Program-made: the position numbers and the translations under genes | Shown: one piece after another, positions 56,560 to 64,000 of the stretch | Layout: every line of letters begins with the position of its first letter | Position numbering within the stretch: position 1 is the first letter of the stretch | Source: Malaya genurostris | Lineage: Eukaryota; Arthropoda; Insecta; Diptera; Culicidae | Length of the DNA: 64,000 nt | NCBI RefSeq assembly: GCF_030247185.1 | Contig: NC_080571.1 | Span: 1 to 64,000, forward strand | Direction: 5' to 3' | The notes under the pieces: generated by a model | Database searches by the model: none | Seen by the model: only the letters and a program-made list of their open reading frames with translations | Told to the model about the DNA's origin: nothing

Positions 56560-57884
56560 AAGGAATGCGGAAAAATATGTAATTTTTACCGACAGTGCTG
56601 CCGCATTAGAAAGTATTCAGGCTCCGTCTGCATCCATCAGGCATCCCTTGGTGGAAGAAATTCACCGATTATTACGACTATTACAACAACAGCCATACAC
56701 GGGCTGCGGAACAGCAGTGACGACGGAGGGACATGGCGGCGGCAGCGGCAATAGGCATATAATATTTTGCTGGGTTCCGGCGCACGCTCAAATAGGAGGC
56801 AATGTCCGGGAAGATAAACTGGCCAAAAAAGCCCGCTCAGAGGGACTGGAACTCGGGGAGAGCAAAATACCCGGTGACGATGCAATCGACTACTGTCGCA
56901 AAGTTCTACGAAATGGCTGGCAACAGGAGTGGACTGGCGCAGTCCAGATAATACGACAACAAGCGACCGAAAAAGACGAACAAATCGAACCATTGGGCAA
57001 CCAAATGGCGCGAATCAAGCGCAGCACTAAAACATGGCCGGACAGAGCATTGCCATGTTGGTCTCTTTCTTCCCCCGTTCTGCCGCCCTCTGCCCACCAA
57101 TAATCTCTAGAGCCCTCTCTCTATCTCTGGAGAGAATAGTAATATTTCCGACAAACGCATTTCCTCGGCCCTCGGAAGCACTTCCCAAAAATAAAATAAA
57201 TAAATAAATACGAAAAAAAAAGAATACGAATAGAATGGTACAATACTCGAAAAATTTCACTCAGAAAACGTAGAATTCTTGTTGTTCTACGATGTCCAAA
57301 AACAACGCGCGAAACACCAATTTGTCTGTGAAAATGTTTTTCAATTTCTAACGATATTAATAATATAAAATCATTAAATTTTTCACGAAAATGTTTACAC
57401 ATTTTCTGGGAACTATGCCTCTGTGTGTGTGCCTAGGAAATGGACATTATATGAAATAATGTACACAAGCACAAATAAAATAAAATAAAATAAAATAAAA
57501 TAATATTAATAATAAATACACACAGCTGAACAACGTTTACTGACCCGGCTCCGGATAGGACACACAGGTCTCACCCATGGATCTGGATTGGTAGCAACTG
57601 GTAGCCGCCAGACAACAACAACATCAACAACAACAACAGGATCTGACAACGAAGATGATGATAATACACGACATTGGAAATGTGATTTCTGCAGATTATC
57701 AATTCCTCTGCAGAATACCGTCCAACATCTGCTACTTCGCTGTACAACACTTTCTACGGTCAGACAACGTTGTCAACTAGACGAAACATCAACCCTGGAA
57801 GCAATTCTACGACCGGACAGAACAGCAGAGAATAAGGTTCTTGCCTTCCTTCGGCTCACGGGACTTGATCTAGGACGAATCTAG
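56560..57884 (+). pseudogene. RNase H C-terminal half plus zinc finger (right copy)
   Basis: Counterpart of 9684-11009. Blocks run to 57056 and from 57526 to 57884, separated by 469 bp, one base shorter than in the left copy. A length change of one base confined to the intervening segment would leave a spliced product unaffected. Confidence 0.7.
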
Positions 57885-60800
57885 GACGGAGAGAGAAAAA
57901 CGAGAAAGATGGTGGTCTGTCTCACATTTTCTGATCATTTGATGCTAGCTAAATATAAGCTGTTCTCGATGTTCGGAAATAAATTGTTTGTTTGCTCTAT
58001 ATATTACTGCTATATGACATTGACATTGTTCGACACATCAGAGTGTGTTGAAACGTGTGTTGTGAAGCGGAGATCAATTGATATCTAATCTTTACAAACA
58101 GTGTTCATATGATAGACACATTTTGTTTTGGCTAGGGCAGAAAACATGAAGATAAACCTGATCATCCGTCATCGAAAAAGAAGGAGATTTTCAATAATTA
58201 TAGTCGTTTGAAGCGGAGAAATAATTTATAATTAAAACTCGCGAAAATAATAATTAATAATTTCAAAAGTAATATAAAAATAAAGTTGTTGGTAATGTTG
58301 GTTTCGGAGGCGGGATGGGGTAATGACAATGATTTCAAAAACAAACAACAGTTTTTGTAGTGTCTAGCCAAAACAAACCCGAAATCAAATGTACTACTAC
58401 CAAATACAAATTATAATACGGAGTACTTCGACAAATTTTCAAGGACACATTTTGCATCGTGCGGTACACTGTCATGATACACTGTCAGAGTGACAATGTA
58501 CTTTAACGAGTTTTCTATAAAACTAGCAACACTGAAGGGTAAGAACAAGTTCACCATAGTTACTGTTTATTGTAGAGAAAAATAAACTTGAACTATGTTG
58601 TTGTGTATGAGATATGGTTATTCCATATCGGATTTTGTTTTTTGTCCTCCTTGGCTTTTCAGAAATTTTGCTCCTTGGCTTTTCGGAAATTGCTCGGTAT
58701 TATATGTTAGAATGTCTCGGAACTGTTCACCGAATCGTTATGGTAGCCATCCGTTCTTCACATTGCAAATCACTCCCGTCAGAGGAGTAGGAATTTTTCC
58801 AACATCTGCTAAATGCGGGGAACCTTTACGTCATAATACTAATAGAAAATAATTCAATTAATAAGTTTATCCATCATGAAAGAAAAACTGTTGTGTCTGC
58901 CACCGTTCGGGCTATAATCAATTTGTCTGGGTCACGCATATATGAGTGACTATTGGGAAAACGCATACACAGCTTGCATTTGTTTCTCTTTTAACTTTTA
59001 TTTTATCGTGTAGAGCGCTAATCGCTGTTTCCGTGGTACGTATACGAATCGTACCCATGTTCCACACCAAGGCCCGTCTATGAAATAAAGTCCCATCACG
59101 GCCAAAAAATATCGCAATTCTTCATTCATCGATTAGCTGGAGTGTATCTTTGAATTTGTTGCAATACAACAACGGAAAACATAAACAAACAAACTTGTTT
59201 TGCGCCGTAGCAACTAGCATAAAGCGTTGCCAGAAACGATCTCCTTTCACATTTTCAAACTATCGCAACGAAAGGGAGTAATTTGCTAGGCTTACTTGTT
59301 CAGGCTGTGAACCAAACATTGGCGATTCGTTTGTATGGGACTTAGGGGTATTATTATTTGTATTTGCTACTACTACTACTACTAGCCTAGAAGTCGTTTT
59401 TCGTTTGTTTGTTTGTAATGTTTGTTGGCTAGGGGAAAGCGGTGGGACCATCATTATCATTACCATCATCACCCACATAACATGAAGAAGAAAAAAAAGG
59501 CGGGTGGGTAATGTCGGAGTCATAACTGGATGTCGTAAATACGAAAACAACTGACATGTTCCTTAACATTTCCGAATATCAATTAGTTGATCAATTGAGT
59601 GAACTATGCAAGCACTCCCCTTTTTCACACAGCGAAAAGTGCAAAAATCAAATCAAACAGTTCTAGATTTGCACTAAACGAAGTATATCTCCCTTCAATT
59701 TGCGAGCAAGAAATCCTAATAGTTCTTTAGAAAACTTTTAGAGCCATTAGAACAGCTGATTTTTTGTAATGCTCTCCACCGTTGCTTTTTCGCCAATGCA
59801 AATGACTGACAGCTGTGACGTAATCGCTCTTTTCGGAAGCGAAACTAGCTTTGCAAACGACACAAAATACATCTGTTCGCAGTGGCGATAGAATCCAAAC
59901 TGATCCAATTTTTGTTGAGAGGTTTGTTATTACCTGATTTCGTTTGTAGCTTTTTCACTAATGGGCGGTCCTAACGGCTATAAAAATAGCAGCATATAGA
60001 ATTTTAATTTTGATAATTTCATTTCGGATTTGCATTTCATTAAAAGAAACTATCCGGATGCTGTACGGGATTAATTCCTGCTTTTCAGAAGGACCAAATT
60101 GTGGAACTCACTACGATATTAAGCACTGTTCAGAACATTTTTCTCGAACGATTTGTTGTACAGCCGCAGATATTTCGTTCTCTTCCTCAGAACGCGTTCT
60201 GATTGGCTGGTGTTGACATGGGTCAAATGAGACAGGTTTTTCAATAGTGTACTATTAAAATACTTCAATGCTTTTGCTATACACGTTCAAGTTGAAAAAT
60301 TTCGATTCTATTAGTAGTTAGATTATATAAATCCTTTCACAGATCACTGAGCTATGAGCTTTCAAAAGACGAGCAAGGGAAACGCGCCTTATGAATTATC
60401 CTCTTTGATACTCGTTTATACCAAACATTTCAGAAAGGTTTAATTTTGAATTATTTGAGATTATGTCACACAACTGAATATTTTATCATAAAATTGTGAT
60501 CATATTTCCGATGGCATGTAGCAAAAATTATGTTGATTCGTTAGATACAACAAGAGATATTCACGATCAAAAACTTATCACTCTCTCAGAGGGTAAATTT
60601 TGAAAAGGCACCCCATAGTAAAGTAAGTCGTATTCACGACAAAACTTACTTGAAAGCAGAAATTCACTAGTTTTTTTTCTGGTTTCTAGTTTCACCGGTG
60701 CTGCGGCTGGTCACACAGCAGAACACAGAACACAAATATTGTTTCCATTCATTGCACAAACGATACCATTACCACAATTAGGTTTACTGATAATTACCAC

Positions 60801-63800
60801 AATTACCCGTTTCGAACCGAGTCTAACTAAATAGAACCTTTTTGAAACTTAAACAAACTTAAATCCATATTAGCCGAAAACTGCCCCAACAAAAACCGAA
60901 CGGATGCCAATCGAAAATACCCGGCGGGGGTAGAAATAATAATTCACACATCACACTTCGGGCAGCAGCAGCAATAATTGATGTCTCACCGGAGTTGCGC
61001 ACTGAGCAAATTCTCTGCCCAAACTGTACACTGGCTAAGGACACGATCCGATCCGTGGGCAATGCGGACAGGTCAACAACAGGGGGAAGCGAAAGCGAAA
61101 GACCTCAAACGCAGCAGCAGCAAGAGCAAGAGCAAGAGCACAACAGCAGTAGCAGCCATTCGTGTGTACATAAGTACATAACACAACTTCGCCGAAGCCG
61201 CAGCCGAAGGACACGCTCGTGTGCTCGTATTTTCATGCAACAGCAGCAGCAGCAGCAGCAGCATCGGACAGCTCGCCGAGACATCGTTAGCTCGCTCTAG
61301 CACACAGCAGATCAGCAGCCTTGTGTGCTACAGCTAGCAGCTTATATACTACATATACATGGGGAATTCGGGCATGAACGGCATCTTGCACGAATGGTTT
61401 TCTATGCTGTTCTTGTTGAGATGGCCGATTATTGGCTCGAGTTCTCCGGTCGGTGTTCGGGGATGGATGGGGGTAATGCCACATATAATGTAGTAGTACT
61501 GAAGGCGCGAATTGTTTGTCATTTGTCTGGGTCATTTAGATAGCTGGGAAGAAACACGACGTATTTCACGACATTTCAGCTGAAAAGCGAAAAAAGAGCG
61601 ATGTTGAAAAAATGATCGCACAATTTTTCTATCCTATTTAAAAATGAGTAATTGAAACAACTTCATATCTTCTCACTAGAAAATCGTCCAATTTAATTGT
61701 ATGCGTGCAACACGTATATAATCATAGTGACTAATTCACTATTTTCAACTACAAAGGTTACGATATTTAGGCAAAAACGACACTTCGCAAATAAATGCTA
61801 GCAGATTAGAGTCCTAATCTAGTTGTTTTGCTAGTTGTAGTAGCTACTGCTAGGCGCAGGATACCAGTCCATACAGTTACATACAGAACCAATAGATACA
61901 GAACCAGTAGCAGTACCCAGTACCCAGTACCCAGTACCAGTGCCAGTAGATACAGAACCAGTACCAGTACCAGTAGATAACCAGTAGATTCCCACCCGTT
62001 TTGTTTTAAGCCAGAAAAGAAATGAGTAAACTGCTCAATCCAGTAATGGTAGTACATCTAGTAACCGGTACCGTAACAACGGTGGAATATCATAATACGG
62101 AACAGAAAAACGGCAACCAAAGGCAGTGTCAATCCCGACCATGAATTGCGGGAGTTTTCCGATTTCTTTGCCTAGCGCGATTGATGTTCTCTAGGATTCG
62201 CTGATCCTTTTGGTTTTGGGGCTGTCGCACTTGAACGCGTATGGCGGTCATCTCAACATCATCATCATCATCATCCTCTGTCGGTCGAAGACGAAGCAGA
62301 TGAGGGATTTCTGTCTTCTTTTGCTTCTCTGCGATGGGATTTGTTTGATGGGGAATGCCCGCGTGGTGCCCGTTTTGGTGTGATGGCTTCCCAGAATTCG
62401 GCACTTCGTTATCAAAAATCATACCAACTTTCTGCCCCCCCTAAAGTCGTAAGTAAGTCGTATTCACAACAAAACTCATATTATGATGGTTTATCACGAA
62501 TATCGATGAAAGCCGGAAGTCGCCATCTTGGATTTCCGAACCATTTCAAACATCATTTTCCGTCATCTACTCATCAATCCCGTTCCGAAAATACCTATTG
62601 TGAATAATCTATTTTAATAAAAACAACAGCAAAATGACACGTTTTCTCGTGCTTCAATCAACAATGAACTATTCAGCAGTTTATACGTTGACACAGTTTC
62701 CAGTTTCGTAATATAATATTTACACTATGATAAGATTCTTTTCTAAAAATTTTGTTTAGATCGTTCACTCCTGCATATGTTGGGTCTTTACACTGTGTTC
62801 GATGTGACTTCAGAACTAGAAAGTCGATGCAGTTTGTGAGTGTCACTAAATAAACTAACCAGCATTGCATTTTAAAGTACTGTAGTGGTAGTAGTTGTAA
62901 TACTTTTATTGTAGAGCTAATAAACGAATTTTTAGTGAGATCCTTGTTTTAATATTATTCAGTTCTTTTATCGAAAGGAAACATAGTTGAAATATCAGCT
63001 ATATAGATTACTAGTGATCATCATCATCATCATCATACCAAAGGATTTCGATCTGTAACAAAGAATGAACGCCTTTGCCGAATTGAGAATGCCTAATATG
63101 ACCGTGTACGTTTAAAAATACGCACAAATATATTAATTTATATTAAAATACTCACAGTTTGAGATAGTTGTGGTGTTTTCATACTACTGAACATTTTCTC
63201 TTAAATTGCTGCTATATTTACGATGATGGACGAATTGTGAGACAGAGGTAAGGGCGAAAAACAAGAGCAGCAATATACTCTGGTTAAAGCCGGGTATAAA
63301 TAAACGGCATAAATCAAAACAAAACAATTCTCTGTAGAATTCCTTAACGAAATTCATAACAAAATTATTGTAAAGTATATACTGTGATATAATATATGCA
63401 CTACTTCACAAACAAGAACTGATTTGGTTAGTAAACATCTTTTTCTTTTAGCCAGTTGTGAATTCATAATGCAGGGAAATGCAGGCACCTGAGATAAATG
63501 CGCTAGCAAATACAAGCAAAAATAACTTTCATGCAAGTTACTTGCACAAGAAAACCACAAGGGAAACGCGACAGAAATAAGATTGTTAATGCATTTCAAC
63601 AGAACAAAGTAATGAAATAAAATGAAAACTTTTATAAGCAATATTCGTGGTAACAATATTTAGCAATATGACAACTATTTCTCAAAGGGGGAAGAAATCT
63701 GCGTACTTAAAATTTTCGGCTAGACTTGCACGATGGCGCAATATTAAAATTAGCATTTTTCAAAAACACGAAAAAATACCATTCTCAAATTTAGCACATA

Positions 63801-64000
63801 GCCTTCACATAATAGCCTTCTCATGCCGGTACGACGAATGAACAAAAAAACAAAAAAAAAACAATTTTAAAAAGGACAGCATTAAAGAAATATTCCAAGA
63901 ACGGAGGTTTGTTGCTCCGGCACTACGGCTACGGCTACGTAGAAATCAACTCAAAGTTTACAAAAAGACAGCCATCTCTACTCTATGTAGTACTAGTGTA
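57885..64000. other. Mostly unrecognised sequence (right duplicate)
   Basis: Counterpart of 11010-17122. It holds the minisatellite near 61868-61996, the 117-bp unit near 62469-62603, and the modules near 62615-62925 and 63348-63780. No gene is supported. Confidence 0.5.

Larger units (their letters stand above)
46585..64000 (+). repeat. Right copy of the >=17.1 kb near-identical duplication
   Basis: This interval matches 1-17122. It differs by one extra 262-bp unit and an inverted array centre (52535-54065), nine extra TTG/CAA triplets near 55465-55525, one extra CTA triplet near 59370, A-tract length changes, and scattered single-base changes. The match runs to the right edge of the window. 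Sequence left of 46585 (44936-46584) contains a membrane-anchor exon and extra local repeats. The corresponding part of the left copy would lie outside the window. Confidence 0.95.

Overview
This window is eukaryotic, AT-rich and dominated by transposable elements. The repeat landscape points to a culicine mosquito, probably Aedes-like: an I-clade non-LTR retrotransposon, mariner and BEL/Pao relics, tRNA-derived SINEs, and interspersed modules carrying CA microsatellites and a short 'gagaaaggca' tail. The species is an inference; nothing in the window proves it. No complete ordinary host gene is visible. Host-like coding sequence is limited to a broken M1 aminopeptidase N-terminal region and a membrane-anchor exon that may belong to it.

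Large-scale layout: positions 1-17122 recur almost base for base, in the same orientation, at 46585-64000. The spacing is 46.58 kb, growing to 46.88 kb after small length changes. Both copies run off the window, so this is either a tandem segmental duplication with a unit of at least 46.6 kb or two haplotypes joined end to end by the assembler. Each copy holds, in order: local repeats; a truncated, frameshifted M1 aminopeptidase (3471-4606 and 50055-51190); a fold-back array of 262-bp units (5951-7219 and 52535-54065); a minus-strand, apparently spliced retrotransposon gag-like gene with expanded low-complexity tracts (7571-9649 and 54419-56525); a head-to-head plus-strand RNase H/zinc-finger fragment (9684-11009 and 56560-57884); and about 6 kb of mostly unrecognised sequence.

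The single-copy interval 17123-46584 holds a 266-bp MITE, a SINE with clean target duplications, four higher-order repeat units each built of 168-bp subrepeats, a CA tract and (in three of them) a 326-bp palindrome (21163-25441), a BEL/Pao relic (28655-29335), and a 2.06-kb duplication (32535 and 34593). The second copy of that duplication is interrupted by a nested composite. The outer layer (35146-44318) has 12-bp CACAGTG-type inverted ends and a 5-bp target duplication, consistent with a Transib-superfamily element; its right arm holds a mariner transposase relic. Inside it is a second element with 43-bp inverted repeats (35460-42977). Inside that is a full-length I-clade non-LTR retrotransposon (36725-42756) with two intact ORFs, which is the only evidently complete gene set in the window.

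Because uninterrupted relatives of several insertion sites lie in the same window, the order of events can be read directly: ancestral sequence, then a 50-bp retroposed tail, then the 2.06-kb duplication, then the Transib-like insertion, then the 43-bp-TIR element, then the I element. The I element's ORF1 protein would package the RNA, and ORF2 would nick the target and reverse transcribe it. The other mobile elements here are non-autonomous or dead.
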